Source of the DNA: CAVRQM01 sp963756975
GTDB lineage: Bacteria > Pseudomonadota > Alphaproteobacteria > Acetobacterales > Acetobacteraceae
Reading direction: 5' to 3'
DNA: 64,000 bases
Assembly: GCA_963756975.1 (NCBI GenBank)
Contig: CAVWPS010000002.1
Span: 806,001-870,000, forward strand
Shown here: one piece after another, positions 19,020 to 27,662 of the stretch
How positions within the stretch are numbered: position 1 is the first letter of the stretch
How the letters are laid out: each line of letters opens with the position of its first letter
Made by a program: the position numbers and the translations under genes
The notes under the pieces: model-generated
What the model was told of the DNA's origin: nothing
The model's input: the letters and a program-made list of their open reading frames with translations, nothing else
The model's database searches: none

Positions 19020-19083
19020 GTCACAACTTTCCTCTACCCGCCGACATACGCCCCGATATAGTCAGCATGCAATTACCCGTCAC
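19007..19083. promoter_or_regulatory. Candidate AraC-regulator sites between divergent genes
   Basis: Two similar direct-repeat blocks, AATTACCCCTCATGTCAC (19007-19024) and AATTACCCGTCAC (19071-19083), 64 bases apart, flank the start of the AraC gene and the upstream region of the GH4 gene. AraC-family proteins commonly bind direct repeats. A GATATA at 19054-19059 could be a -10 for the plus-strand gene, but no convincing -35 is visible. Tentative. Confidence 0.35.
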
Positions 19084-19122
19084 CACCGGTTTGGAAAGCG
19101 GGTCGTGCTTGGGAGGGCGACA

Positions 19123-20580
19123 ATGAAATTGGCCATCATCGGCGCAGGAAGCGTCGGTTTCACGCGCAAGCTCGTGCGCGACATCCTGGCGGTGCCGGAG
19201 TTCCACGACGCCGAATTCGCGCTGCACGACATCAACGCCGACAATCTGTCCATGATCGCGCAGATCCTGCAGCGCGACGTCGCGGCGAACGGATTGCCGG
19301 CCCGGGTGACGTCGTCGCTGAACCGGCGCGAGGCGCTGTCCGGCGCGCGCTACGTTGTCTGCTGCGTGCGGATCGGCGGGCTAGAAGCGTTCGCCAGCGA
19401 CATCGAAATCCCGCTGCATTACGGCGTCGACCAGTGCGTCGGCGACACGATTTGCGCGGGCGGCATCATGTATGGACAGCGGTCCATCCCGGCACTGCTC
19501 GATTTCTGCCGCGACATCCGCGAGGTGTGCGAGCCGGATGCGTGGCTGCTGAATTACGCGAACCCGATGGCGATGAACACCTGGGCCGCGATCGACGCAG
19601 GCGGGATCAAGAACACCATCGGCCTGTGCCACGGCGTCCAGCACGGCTGGCATCAGATCGCCGAGGTGCTGGGCGCGAAAGACCCGAGCGAGCTCGATTA
19701 CGTTTGCTCCGGCATCAACCATCAGACTTGGTTCGTCGATCTGCGCCTGAACGGTCGCAAGATCGAAAAGGACGAGTTGCTGGCGGCGTTCGAGGCGCAT
19801 CCCCGCTTCAGCCACGAGGAGAAGGTCCGCATCGACGTGCTGCGCCGGTTCGGCTGCTACTCGACCGAGAGCAACGGGCATCTCAGCGAATACCTGCCGT
19901 GGTACCGCAAGCGCCCGAACGAGATCAATCAGTGGATCGACATGTCGGTCTGGATCAACGGCGAGACCGGCGGTTATCTGCGCCACTGCACGGAACAGCG
20001 CGACTGGTTCGAGACCGACTTCCCGAAGCTGCTGTCGGAGGCGGGCTCGCCGATGGCCGGATGGAAGCGCAGCGAGGAGCATTGCAGCTACATCCTCGAA
20101 GGTCTGGAAACCGGACGCGTCTACCGGGGCCACTTCAACGTCAAGAACAAGGGGCTGGTGACGAACCTGCCGGCCGATTGCATCGTCGAGACGCCGGGCT
20201 TCGTCGACCGCTTCGGGCTCAACATGGTGGCCGGGATCGAGCTGCCGCTGGGGGCCGCCGCGACCTGTTCCGCGTCGGTCAGCGTGCAGCGCATGGCGGT
20301 GCGGGCGGCGGTCACCGGCGACCTCGACCTGCTGCGCCTCGCCGTGCTGCACGACCCGCTGGTCGGTGCCGTCTGCAACCCCGACGAGGTTTGGCAGATG
20401 GTCGACGAGTTGCTGGTGGCGCAGGCCGAGTGGCTGCCGCAATACGCGCACGCCATTCCCGGTGCACGGGACCGCATGTCGCGCGCGAAGTCCAGCAGCC
20501 GTGCGAGCCAGGGTGCGGCGCGGCTCGCGACCCGCAGCGTCGAGGAATTGCGGGCGGCCCGCGCGAAAGTCGACGCGTAA
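19123..20580 (+). CDS. Glycoside hydrolase family 4 (alpha-galactosidase/alpha-uronidase-like)
   Basis: NAD- and metal-dependent GH4 glycosidase, 485 residues. ATG 19123 follows GGGAGGG. N-terminal NAD-binding motif KLAIIGAGSVGFTRKLVRDI; metal site region NYANPMAMNTWA (near residue 143) and the diagnostic Cys169-His-Gly-Val (LCHGVQHGW) plus SGINHQTWF. GH4 acts by oxidation at C3, elimination and re-reduction. The CHGV tetrad differs from the CHSV of alpha-galactosidases and CHEV of alpha-glucosidases and matches the CHGx described for alpha-glucuronidases, so an alpha-uronide substrate is possible. It is followed by a CUT1 importer, presumably delivering its substrate, and preceded by a divergent AraC regulator. 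Confidence 0.85.
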   Translation: MKLAIIGAGSVGFTRKLVRDILAVPEFHDAEFALHDINADNLSMIAQILQRDVAANGLPARVTSSLNRREALSGARYVVCCVRIGGLEAFASDIEIPLHYGVDQCVGDTICAGGIMYGQRSIPALLDFCRDIREVCEPDAWLLNYANPMAMNTWAAIDAGGIKNTIGLCHGVQHGWHQIAEVLGAKDPSELDYVCSGINHQTWFVDLRLNGRKIEKDELLAAFEAHPRFSHEEKVRIDVLRRFGCYSTESNGHLSEYLPWYRKRPNEINQWIDMSVWINGETGGYLRHCTEQRDWFETDFPKLLSEAGSPMAGWKRSEEHCSYILEGLETGRVYRGHFNVKNKGLVTNLPADCIVETPGFVDRFGLNMVAGIELPLGAAATCSASVSVQRMAVRAAVTGDLDLLRLAVLHDPLVGAVCNPDEVWQMVDELLVAQAEWLPQYAHAIPGARDRMSRAKSSSRASQGAARLATRSVEELRAARAKVDA

Positions 20581-20600
20581 CGCCTGTCACGACGGCAAGG

Positions 20601-20619
20601 GGGGCGGCCGCGACGCCCC
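20601..20619 (+). other. Small intercistronic hairpin
   Basis: GGGGCG at 20601-20606 pairs with CGCCCC at 20614-20619 across a seven-base loop, between the GH4 stop and the binding-protein start. No T-run follows, so it is unlikely to be a terminator. A stem at this place could protect or process the mRNA so that the binding protein is made in excess, as in other importer operons; this is inference. Confidence 0.4.
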
Positions 20620-20649
20620 TCCAACGAAAAACATAGCAACGGGGGAAAC

Positions 20650-21921
20650 ATGAACACCATGATCGACCGGCGGACGGTTCTGGCTGGCCTCGCCGGAACG
20701 GCGGCACTGACGGCGGCACCGCGCGCCCGTGCGGCCGATCCGGTGACGATAAAGTTCTGGGCCGCGTGGTCGCCGAGCGACGCCGACTACCAGTCCGGCC
20801 TGAGGCTGATCGCCGCCTACGAGCAATCGCATCCCGGTTTGAAAATCGAGATGCAGAACATCACGTTCGACGCGCTGCACGACAAGCTCGTGACCGCCGT
20901 CGCGGGCGGTGACGCGCCCGACATCAGCTGGGGTCTCGCGGAATGGCTCGGCGAGCTGACGCGCATGAACGCGCTGGCCGACCTGACGCCGCTGGTGGCC
21001 GCATGGCCCGACCGCGCCGCGATCTATCCCGACGCGCTGCGGGCGCTGACGGTCGACGGCAAATTGCGCGCGATGCCGAACTACATTGGCCTGCGCGCCA
21101 TGCTGTATCACGCGGACATGCTGAAGGCCGCCAATGTCGAGGTGCCGAAGACCTGGCCGGAGTTGCTCGCGGCCGCCCCGAAGATCACGGCGGCGACCGG
21201 CAAGCCCGCGTTCGGAATCGCCGGAACCGGTGTGCGCTCGCCGCAGGAATTGCTGGTGTTTCTGGCTCAGAACGACGTGCTGATCGCGCGCCCGGTGAGC
21301 GGCGGCCGATATCGCAACACCTGGGGCGACGACAAGGACGAACACGCCCGCGCGGCCGAGGTGTTCACATTTTATCAGACGCTGCAGGCGAAACAGGCGA
21401 TGTCGCCGGACGCGAAAGGCTGGGGCTGGCAGGAGGAGGACACCAATTTCTCGCTCGGCCAATACGCGATGGTGATGGACGGGGCCTGGATGCAATCGTA
21501 TCTGGCGATCAACCCGAAGACGATGGCCGACGTGCGGATCGCGCCGCCGCCGTTCGCGCGCAAGCCGGCGACGTTCTTCGAGGTCAACCCGTTCTACGTG
21601 TTCCGCACATCGACCGTCCCGCAGGCGACGTGGGAGTTCGCGCAGTACATGGGCAGCAAGGAATGGCAGACCGCGTGCAATCCCGGCCGGTCGGTGCGGA
21701 TGGACGTCATCCGTCCCGACCAGTGGGGCGAAGGCTTTACCAGCCTCGCGTCGACGGGGATCGTGTTCCCGCCGGTCGCACTCGGCGGCATCACGCGGGC
21801 GATGCAGGATTCGATCGGGCGTGTGCTGCTGCAGGGTGAGACGCCGGACGCGACGGCGACATGGCTGTCCGACCAGATCAACCGGAGCCTGAAGCGCTCG
21901 GGCGAGCTCGGCGCCACCTGA
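20650..21921 (+). CDS. Carbohydrate ABC transporter substrate-binding protein (CUT1)
   Basis: Family-1 solute-binding protein, 423 residues. ATG 20650 follows GGGGGAAAC. The N-terminus MNTMIDRRTVLAGLAGTAAL carries twin arginines ahead of a hydrophobic stretch and an ARA cleavage site, so Tat export is plausible. Mature protein begins ADPVTIKFWAAWSPSDADY; a Trp-rich stretch (KGWGWQEEDTNFSLGQYAMV, near residue 257) and a C-terminal helix bundle fit CUT1 proteins. Downstream of the GH4 glycosidase and directly coupled to two permeases. Confidence 0.88.
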   Translation: MNTMIDRRTVLAGLAGTAALTAAPRARAADPVTIKFWAAWSPSDADYQSGLRLIAAYEQSHPGLKIEMQNITFDALHDKLVTAVAGGDAPDISWGLAEWLGELTRMNALADLTPLVAAWPDRAAIYPDALRALTVDGKLRAMPNYIGLRAMLYHADMLKAANVEVPKTWPELLAAAPKITAATGKPAFGIAGTGVRSPQELLVFLAQNDVLIARPVSGGRYRNTWGDDKDEHARAAEVFTFYQTLQAKQAMSPDAKGWGWQEEDTNFSLGQYAMVMDGAWMQSYLAINPKTMADVRIAPPPFARKPATFFEVNPFYVFRTSTVPQATWEFAQYMGSKEWQTACNPGRSVRMDVIRPDQWGEGFTSLASTGIVFPPVALGGITRAMQDSIGRVLLQGETPDATATWLSDQINRSLKRSGELGAT

Positions 21922-22886
21922 TGTCGCAGGCGGCCGACACCGCCGTCGCGCTGACCCGCACGACGGCACCCGGCCGCTCGCGACAGCGCCTCGGCCGGGC
22001 AGCGCGAACGCGGATCGAGGCGTTCGTGTTCGTGCTGCCGGCAGCCGTGCTGATCCTGGCGCTGGTCGCCTACCCGTTGCTGAGGGTCGTGTGGGACAGC
22101 GTGCACAACGTCGATCTTGTCGATCCGACGGCGACGGGTTTTTCGGGCTTCGACAACTACACGACCGTCCTGACGGATGACGGCTTTCTGCCGGCCCTTT
22201 GGCACACCGGCGTTTGGACGGTGCTGTCGGTCGCGGGCGAATACACGCTCGGCCTGATCTCGGCCCTGGCGCTGGCGCAGCCGATCGTCGGGCGCGCCGT
22301 GTTTCGCGGCATCATCGTCATCCCGTGGGTGATCCCGATCGTGGTCGCCGGGCTGACCTGGAGCTGGATGCTGGCACCCGATTTCGGCATCACCAATTCC
22401 TGGCTGGTGCAGGCCGGGATCATCTCGCATCCGCATTTCTGGCTGGGCGACACGGCGACGGCGCTGCTGGCGATCACGGTCGTCAACATCTGGCGCAGCT
22501 TCCCGTTCTACACGATCAGCCTGCTGGCCGCACTGCAGTCGATCCCGGAGGAGCTGAACGAAGCGGCGGCCCTGGACGGTGCCGGCACATGGACCCGGTT
22601 CAAGGTCGTGACATGGCCGCAAATCCGCGCTGTGTCGGCGGCGCTGGTCACGATCCACGTCATCTGGACCGCGATCAATTTCGACTTCATCTGGGTCATG
22701 ACCGAGGGCGGCCCGCTGCACGCGTCGGAAACGTTGCCCATCCTGATTTACCGCTACGCGCTGCAGACGTACGACGTCGGTGCCGCGTCGGCATTGGCGA
22801 CCATGTTGATCGGCATCCTTATCGCCGCCGTCAGCGTCTACTGGTTCCTGGTCATGCGGCCACGACGCCGCGCGGCGATGGCATGA
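21921..22886 (+). CDS. CUT1 sugar ABC transporter permease, MalF type
   Basis: 321-residue inner-membrane permease with about six membrane segments, the first near residues 38-58 after a basic N-terminal tail. EAA loop ELNEAAALDGAGTWTRFKVV lies near residue 213. The ATG shares a base with the upstream TGA (TGATG). Partner of the next permease; no ATPase gene is linked. Confidence 0.9.
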   Translation: MSQAADTAVALTRTTAPGRSRQRLGRAARTRIEAFVFVLPAAVLILALVAYPLLRVVWDSVHNVDLVDPTATGFSGFDNYTTVLTDDGFLPALWHTGVWTVLSVAGEYTLGLISALALAQPIVGRAVFRGIIVIPWVIPIVVAGLTWSWMLAPDFGITNSWLVQAGIISHPHFWLGDTATALLAITVVNIWRSFPFYTISLLAALQSIPEELNEAAALDGAGTWTRFKVVTWPQIRAVSAALVTIHVIWTAINFDFIWVMTEGGPLHASETLPILIYRYALQTYDVGAASALATMLIGILIAAVSVYWFLVMRPRRRAAMA

Positions 22887-23731
22887 TCGTCACGAGCCCC
22901 CGCGCGAGGTTCGGATGGCGGCTGCTGACCTACGCCATCCTGCTCGGGTTCGCGCTGTTCTGCCTGACCCCGGTGATCTGGATGCTGGATACGGCGCTGA
23001 AACCGGTGGACGAAATCCGCACCATCGATCCGCATCTGCTGATCGCGCACCCGACGCTGGCGCACTTCGCGACCGTGCTGCTCGACACGCATTTTAGCCT
23101 GTATTTCAGGAACAGCGTCATCGTCGCGGTCGGGACCACGCTGATCGCGCTGTTCGTCGCGATTTTCAGCGGCTACGCGCTGAGCCGGTTTCCGGGGCAC
23201 GATGTGGTGCGCGCCGTGAGCAAGATGCTCGTCGTGTCGCAGATGGTGCCCGGCGTGCTGCTGCTGGTGCCGCTCTACATCATGATCCGCAGCCTGGGTC
23301 TGCTCGACACGTTCCCGGCGCTGATCCTCGCCTACACCACGTTCATGGTGCCGCTGTGCGCGCTGATGCTGCGCGGTTTCTTCGACGGCATCCCGCGCGA
23401 GCTGGAGGAAGCGGCCGAACTCGACGGGTGTTCGCGCCTCTCGATGCTGATCCGCATCATCCTGCCGCTGTCGCTGCCGGGGCTGCTGGCGACAGGGCTG
23501 TTCGCGTTCGTCAACGCCTGGAACGAGTTCATGTTCGCCTACGTGCTGACGAACAGCGACAGCCACCGCACGCTGACGCCGGGCATCATGCTGTTCAAGG
23601 GCCTGTACATGACGGACTGGGGCGGCCTGATGGCGGCGTCGGTGCTGGCCGTGTTGCCGGTGGCGCTCGTCTTCACCTGGTTGCAGCGGTTCCTGGTGCA
23701 GGGCCTGACCACCGGTGCCGTCAAAGGCTGA
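22883..23731 (+). CDS. CUT1 sugar ABC transporter permease, MalG type
   Basis: 282-residue permease, start ATG 22883 overlapping the previous stop (ATGA). EAA loop ELEEAAELDGCSRLSMLIRI lies near residue 174 and the C-terminus LVQGLTTGAVKG is the usual MalG-type ending. Last gene of the GH4/importer operon; its TGA abuts the stop of the convergent epimerase gene with no spacer. Confidence 0.9.
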   Translation: MIVTSPRARFGWRLLTYAILLGFALFCLTPVIWMLDTALKPVDEIRTIDPHLLIAHPTLAHFATVLLDTHFSLYFRNSVIVAVGTTLIALFVAIFSGYALSRFPGHDVVRAVSKMLVVSQMVPGVLLLVPLYIMIRSLGLLDTFPALILAYTTFMVPLCALMLRGFFDGIPRELEEAAELDGCSRLSMLIRIILPLSLPGLLATGLFAFVNAWNEFMFAYVLTNSDSHRTLTPGIMLFKGLYMTDWGGLMAASVLAVLPVALVFTWLQRFLVQGLTTGAVKG

Positions 23732-24692
23732 TTATTTCCGGTTGCCGAGCGCGCCCGCCTCGATCAGCGCGGACACGGATTCCCGCACCGCTTCCAGCGA
23801 CGTGTAACGCGGCGCGTAGCCGAGCATGCGTTCCGCCTTCGCGATCGAGCAGTTCGGGCTGCGGGCGATGTGCTCGTAGGTCGCGGCGGCATCGGTCGCG
23901 TCGGTCTGCGCCTTCCAAGCATCCCACGGCAGGTAGGCGAGCTTCGGCTCGTGCCCGAACCACGCGAACATCGCCTCCGCATAGCCGCGCAACGTGAGCG
24001 CGCCGGCCGAGACGGTGTGAAACGCCTCGCCGGCCGACACGCTCCAGCGGGCGATCGCGCGCATCATCATCTGCGCCACGTCGTCGGCATGGACGTGATG
24101 CACGGTCTCGAGCCCGAAATTCGGCAGGGTCAGCGTCTCGCCCCGCCGGATCGCCGCGAACACCTCGGTATTGAAGTTGCCGGCGGGATTGAGCGGATGC
24201 CCAGCCGCGCCCGACGATGTGGCCGGGATGGACGATCGTGACCGGGAAGTTCTCGCGACGAGCGACATCGAGCAGATACGCCTCGATCTCCGCCTTCTGC
24301 GTGCCGTAGCTGCCGAACGGTTTGCGCGGCGTCTCCTCGGTGGTCGGCACCACCACGCTCGGCCCGTGGACCCAGATCGTGCCGGTATGCAGCAGGTGCT
24401 GGATGCGGCCCTTCGTCGCTGTAACGAGATGCTCCGCGCTGGCGCGGGTAAAACACACCATGTCGATGACGATGTCCGGCTTCAGCGCCGCGATCCGTGC
24501 GCCGAACCCGCCGTCCCGCTCCTCCGCCTCGCGGTCGGCGACGACGCTTTCGACTTCGCTCCAGGCGGGATGCGGGAAATACGGCTCACGCTGGCCGCGA
24601 GACACGTTGGTCACGGCGTAACCGGCCTCGACCAGCCGTGGCACCAGATAGGTTCCGACATGCCCGCTGCCGCCGATGATGACGACGCGCAT
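23732..24692 (-). CDS. NAD-dependent epimerase/dehydratase family protein, frame interrupted near 24197
   Basis: Extended short-chain dehydrogenase of about 319 residues. N-terminal nucleotide-binding motif MRVVIIGGSGHVGTYLVPRL and the segment HPGHIVGRGW are in one frame; PLNPAGNFNTEVFAAIRRG and the rest (ETVHHVHADDVAQMMMRAI, substrate-binding C-terminus) are in another. Removing one base near 24197 gives GWAPLNPAGN; total length 961 fits one insertion. The catalytic Tyr-x3-Lys is probably YGTQK (near residue 133). It abuts the aldo/keto reductase gene with one base between, so both probably belong to the sugar locus. Confidence 0.82.
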
Positions 24693-24693
24693 G

Positions 24694-25638
24694 TTATTGC
24701 GCCCCGGCCAGCAGCGCCTCGGCCTGCGCGAACAGTTCGGGGGCCACTTTCGCGCCGGACGCGACGCAGTTCTCGTCGACCTGTTCGGGGCGGGAGGCAC
24801 CGATGATCGCGGAGGCGACGTTCGGCTCGCGCAGCACCCACGCCAGCGCGAATTGCGCCAGCGTCAGACCGGCCTCCGCCGCGATCGGCTTCATCTTCTG
24901 CACCGCGTCCAGCAGCGTCGGCTCCAGCCAGCGCTGCGGAAGGAAGCCGCCCATGTCGCTGCTGCTGGCACGGCTGTCGGCCGGCGGCGGCGCGCCGGGC
25001 GTGTACTTGCCGGTCAACACGCCCTGGGCCAGCGGCGACCAAACGATCTGCGAAATGCCCGATTTCGCGCAGAGCGGGATCACAGCCTGCTCCGGATCGC
25101 GGTGCAGCATCGAATACTGCGGCTGGCTGGACACGAACTTCTCGACCCCGGTCATCGCCAGCGCCGCCTCGATCTTGTCGACCGGCCACTCCGAAAACCC
25201 GATCGTGCGAGTCTTGCCGGCCTGCACGGCATCCGTCAGCGCCCGCATCGTCTCCTCGAGCGGCGTGTGCTCGTCGTAGCGGTGGCACTGGTATAGATCG
25301 AGGTGGTCGACGCGCAGCCGCCGCAGCGAGCCGTCGATCTGCTTTTCCACCTGCGCCCGCGACAGCCCGCGATCGGTGTCGCTCATCGGGAAGAACAGTT
25401 TTGTCGCGAGCACGTAGCTGTCGCGCGGCACGTCGGCCAGCGCCTCGCCGAGCACCTCCTCGGCCGTGCCCCGCCCGTATGCGTTCGCGGTGTCGATGAA
25501 GGTGATGCCGGCATCGAGTGCCCGGCGCACGCAGGCGATCGCCTGCTCGCGCCCGACCCCGCCCGAGGTCGTCAGCCACGACCCGAACGCGATGTCGGAC
25601 ACGGTGATGTCGCTGCTGCCGAGCTTGCGGAACTGCAT
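24694..25638 (-). CDS. Aldo/keto reductase
   Basis: NADPH-dependent (beta/alpha)8 oxidoreductase, 314 residues, intact. The active-site tetrad is readable: Asp and Tyr in FIDTANAYGRGTAEE (residues about 46-52), Lys in VLATKLFF (about 83), His in DLYQCHRYDEH (about 119). Cofactor motif near the C-terminus: IIGASRPEQVDENC. Such proteins reduce keto-sugars and aldehydes; its place directly upstream of the epimerase and near three Gfo/Idh enzymes suggests sugar metabolism. Confidence 0.9.
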   Translation of the reverse strand: MQFRKLGSSDITVSDIAFGSWLTTSGGVGREQAIACVRRALDAGITFIDTANAYGRGTAEEVLGEALADVPRDSYVLATKLFFPMSDTDRGLSRAQVEKQIDGSLRRLRVDHLDLYQCHRYDEHTPLEETMRALTDAVQAGKTRTIGFSEWPVDKIEAALAMTGVEKFVSSQPQYSMLHRDPEQAVIPLCAKSGISQIVWSPLAQGVLTGKYTPGAPPPADSRASSSDMGGFLPQRWLEPTLLDAVQKMKPIAAEAGLTLAQFALAWVLREPNVASAIIGASRPEQVDENCVASGAKVAPELFAQAEALLAGAQ

Positions 25639-25714
25639 CGGGGAAACTCCACAGGTGAAATGCTGATCGGTTTCGGTATCGGCCCGCGCGGCGAAGGCGG
25701 CAAGCGCCGGCGGG

Positions 25715-26704
25715 TCACGTCGGCGAGACGAGGCTGTGCAGATCGAACGCGGCGAGGATCGTGCGCAGATCGCCCATCATGTCGATCTCGCGGATCGCCA
25801 TATACCCGCGCGTCGCGACCCGGTCCCGCTCCGCCCTCGGCACCATAAGCCAGGCGGCACACGTGGCCGCCAGATCGTCGTAACCGGCGTAGATCACGCC
25901 GTCCGCGTACGGGTTGTGGTCGGCGGCCTCGGACACGACGAAACACCGGTTGGCCAGGAGGTAGGAGAGCCGCACGGTTTCCAGATACGGCAGATGCTCG
26001 TCCGAATGCAGGTTGAGCACGATCCGCGCCCGCCGGATGGCCCCGATCAGGTCGTCCCCGAACGATTGTTCGAGACCGACGACTTCGAGGCCCTCGGCAC
26101 GGAGCCGGGCCAGCATCGCCGCGCGCCTCGGGTGCGGCGAGCCGTAGAACAGCACGTCGATATCCTGCCGCTCCGCCGGGCGAAATCGCTCGAGCGACCG
26201 ATGGAATCCCGGCGGCAGGTGGCGCGCTCGCGAGAGACCCAGATGCCGGGTCAGGAAGCTTGTGCCCGCGGGCGAGTAATCGAGGACGCCGGACGCGTCG
26301 CGGAGCAGGACCCGATAATCGGGGTGCAGCGGCAGCAGCCCGTGCCGCTCGTCCAGTTGTTCGAGCTGGACGACGAGATACGGATGCCCGACCAGCCGCT
26401 TGATCGCGGCCATCCCGGAGGCGAAGATCGTGGAGCCGACGATGATGTTGACCGCGCCGCCCTGGTAGAAATTGGTGCTGACGGCGCACCGGTAGCCGAG
26501 GTCTTCCAGCGAACCGCGCAAGGCGCCGATCAGCGGGTCGTAGGCAGCGGCGAAATCGTTGATCGCGATGCGGGCGATGTTGAACACGACGTCTGGCGGG
26601 TCGGACATGCCGAACGATACCCTGTAACGAAACCGCAACTCGTGGAGCCGGGCGCGAAGCGGTATCGGACGATGCTCCTTCGGCGGCGGACGGAACAGGC
26701 CCAT
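25715..26704 (-). CDS. Glycosyltransferase-like protein
   Basis: 329-residue protein with a GT-B-like second half: FYGSPHPRRAAMLARLRAEG (nucleotide-sugar domain entry), then LNLHSDEHLPYLETVRLSYL and LANRCFVVSE, typical of the acceptor/donor region of family-1-type transferases, and a C-terminal helix. No signal peptide. It starts at ATG 26704, whose CATG is shared with the ATG of the divergent membrane protein; a GTG at 26713 or an ATG at 26608 (MSDPPDVVFNIARIAI) are alternatives, and the last would leave a normal intergenic region. Probably attaches a sugar to a surface polymer or protein; exact acceptor unknown. Confidence 0.68.
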   Translation of the reverse strand: MGLFRPPPKEHRPIPLRARLHELRFRYRVSFGMSDPPDVVFNIARIAINDFAAAYDPLIGALRGSLEDLGYRCAVSTNFYQGGAVNIIVGSTIFASGMAAIKRLVGHPYLVVQLEQLDERHGLLPLHPDYRVLLRDASGVLDYSPAGTSFLTRHLGLSRARHLPPGFHRSLERFRPAERQDIDVLFYGSPHPRRAAMLARLRAEGLEVVGLEQSFGDDLIGAIRRARIVLNLHSDEHLPYLETVRLSYLLANRCFVVSEAADHNPYADGVIYAGYDDLAATCAAWLMVPRAERDRVATRGYMAIREIDMMGDLRTILAAFDLHSLVSPT

Positions 26705-27449
26705 GCGACCCACCAGCGTTCCGCGGCTCGGCCCGCTCTATTGGCTGACCCTGTCGTCGGCCAGCGTGTTCGGCACCAACACCGGCGACATGATGTCGCA
26801 CACGCTCGGCCTCGGTGACGCGAGCGGGCTGCCGTATCTGGCGATCCTGTTCGCGGCCATCCTGCTCGCCGAGCGGTGGGTCCGCGTGTCCGGCACGGTG
26901 TTCTACTGGCTGGCCATCATCGTCATGCGGACCGCCGCGACCAACCTCGCCGATCTGGCGACGTTGCAGGCGGAGCTGGATTACACGTCGACCATCGCGG
27001 TGCTCGCCGTGTTGCTGATCGCGATCCTGCGCGGGTTCCGCCTGATCCGGCGCGCCACCGGCCCGGTGGCGGGCATTCCGTCGACCGGGGCCGGATACTG
27101 GCTGGCGATGCTGGCGGCGGCCACGCTCGGCACGGCCTTGGGCGATTACGGCTCGCACACCCTCACGTTGCACGTCTGCGTCGTCGTCACGGTGCTGCTA
27201 TTCGTGGCCGTGTTCCGGCCGGTGCGCTGGGCCGGGTCGAACACCGTCCTGTACTGGGTCGCCGTCGTGATCGCGCGCACCGCCGGGACCAATGTCGGCG
27301 ATCTGCTCGCGTTCAAGCGGGGGCTGAACCTCGGCCTGCCCGCCTGCGCGCTGCTGACGGGGTTGGTGTTCGCGGCCCTGGTCGCGGCGGGGAACCGGCC
27401 CGGCGGGCTCAGCCGGCGGGCTGGTTCTGTTTTGCCAGGAACGCCCTGA
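26703..27449 (+). CDS. Four-repeat membrane protein, DUF347/COG4705 type
   Basis: 248-residue integral membrane protein with about eight helices, built from four repeats. Each has Tyr-Trp followed exactly 16 residues later by an Asp in a T-x-x-x-D motif: Tyr13/Asp29 (TNTGD), Tyr68/Asp84 (TNLAD), Tyr132/Asp148 (TALGD), Tyr184/Asp200 (TNVGD). This fits the DUF347 repeat description (two helices per repeat with a conserved Trp). The buried acidic residues suggest cation or proton handling, but function is unknown. Divergent from and start-codon-overlapping with the glycosyltransferase gene; its 3' end overlaps the small secreted protein gene by 41 bases. Confidence 0.78.
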   Translation: MRPTSVPRLGPLYWLTLSSASVFGTNTGDMMSHTLGLGDASGLPYLAILFAAILLAERWVRVSGTVFYWLAIIVMRTAATNLADLATLQAELDYTSTIAVLAVLLIAILRGFRLIRRATGPVAGIPSTGAGYWLAMLAAATLGTALGDYGSHTLTLHVCVVVTVLLFVAVFRPVRWAGSNTVLYWVAVVIARTAGTNVGDLLAFKRGLNLGLPACALLTGLVFAALVAAGNRPGGLSRRAGSVLPGTP

Positions 27450-27657
27450 CCGCGTCGGCGGCCGGCTGGCAGTCCATCTCGTCGCCCTCGTCCAGCTCCC
27501 GCGTGGCGCGCACCAGCAGCCGCTCCGCCCGCCGTTGCGCGCCGGGATCGGTGAGCGACTGCACCTGCGGGGCCAGCACCTTCAGGTCGGCCTCGCAATC
27601 GGCCCATGCCGGCAAAGAACCGCAGCCGATCAGCGCTGCCAAGAAAAGCACGCGCAT
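27409..27657 (-). CDS. Small secreted protein, unknown function
   Basis: 82-residue protein with a clear Sec signal peptide (MRVLFLAALIGCGSLPAWA, cleavage after AWA), leaving a mature alpha-helical, charged domain of about 63 residues with two Cys (one near the new N-terminus in DCEADLKVLAPQVQSL, one in EGDEMDCQPAADAVRAFL) that could form a disulfide. It follows the binding-protein gene by five bases on the same strand. I recognise no named family. Confidence 0.6.
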   Translation of the reverse strand: MRVLFLAALIGCGSLPAWADCEADLKVLAPQVQSLTDPGAQRRAERLLVRATRELDEGDEMDCQPAADAVRAFLAKQNQPAG

Positions 27658-27662
27658 CTGGC

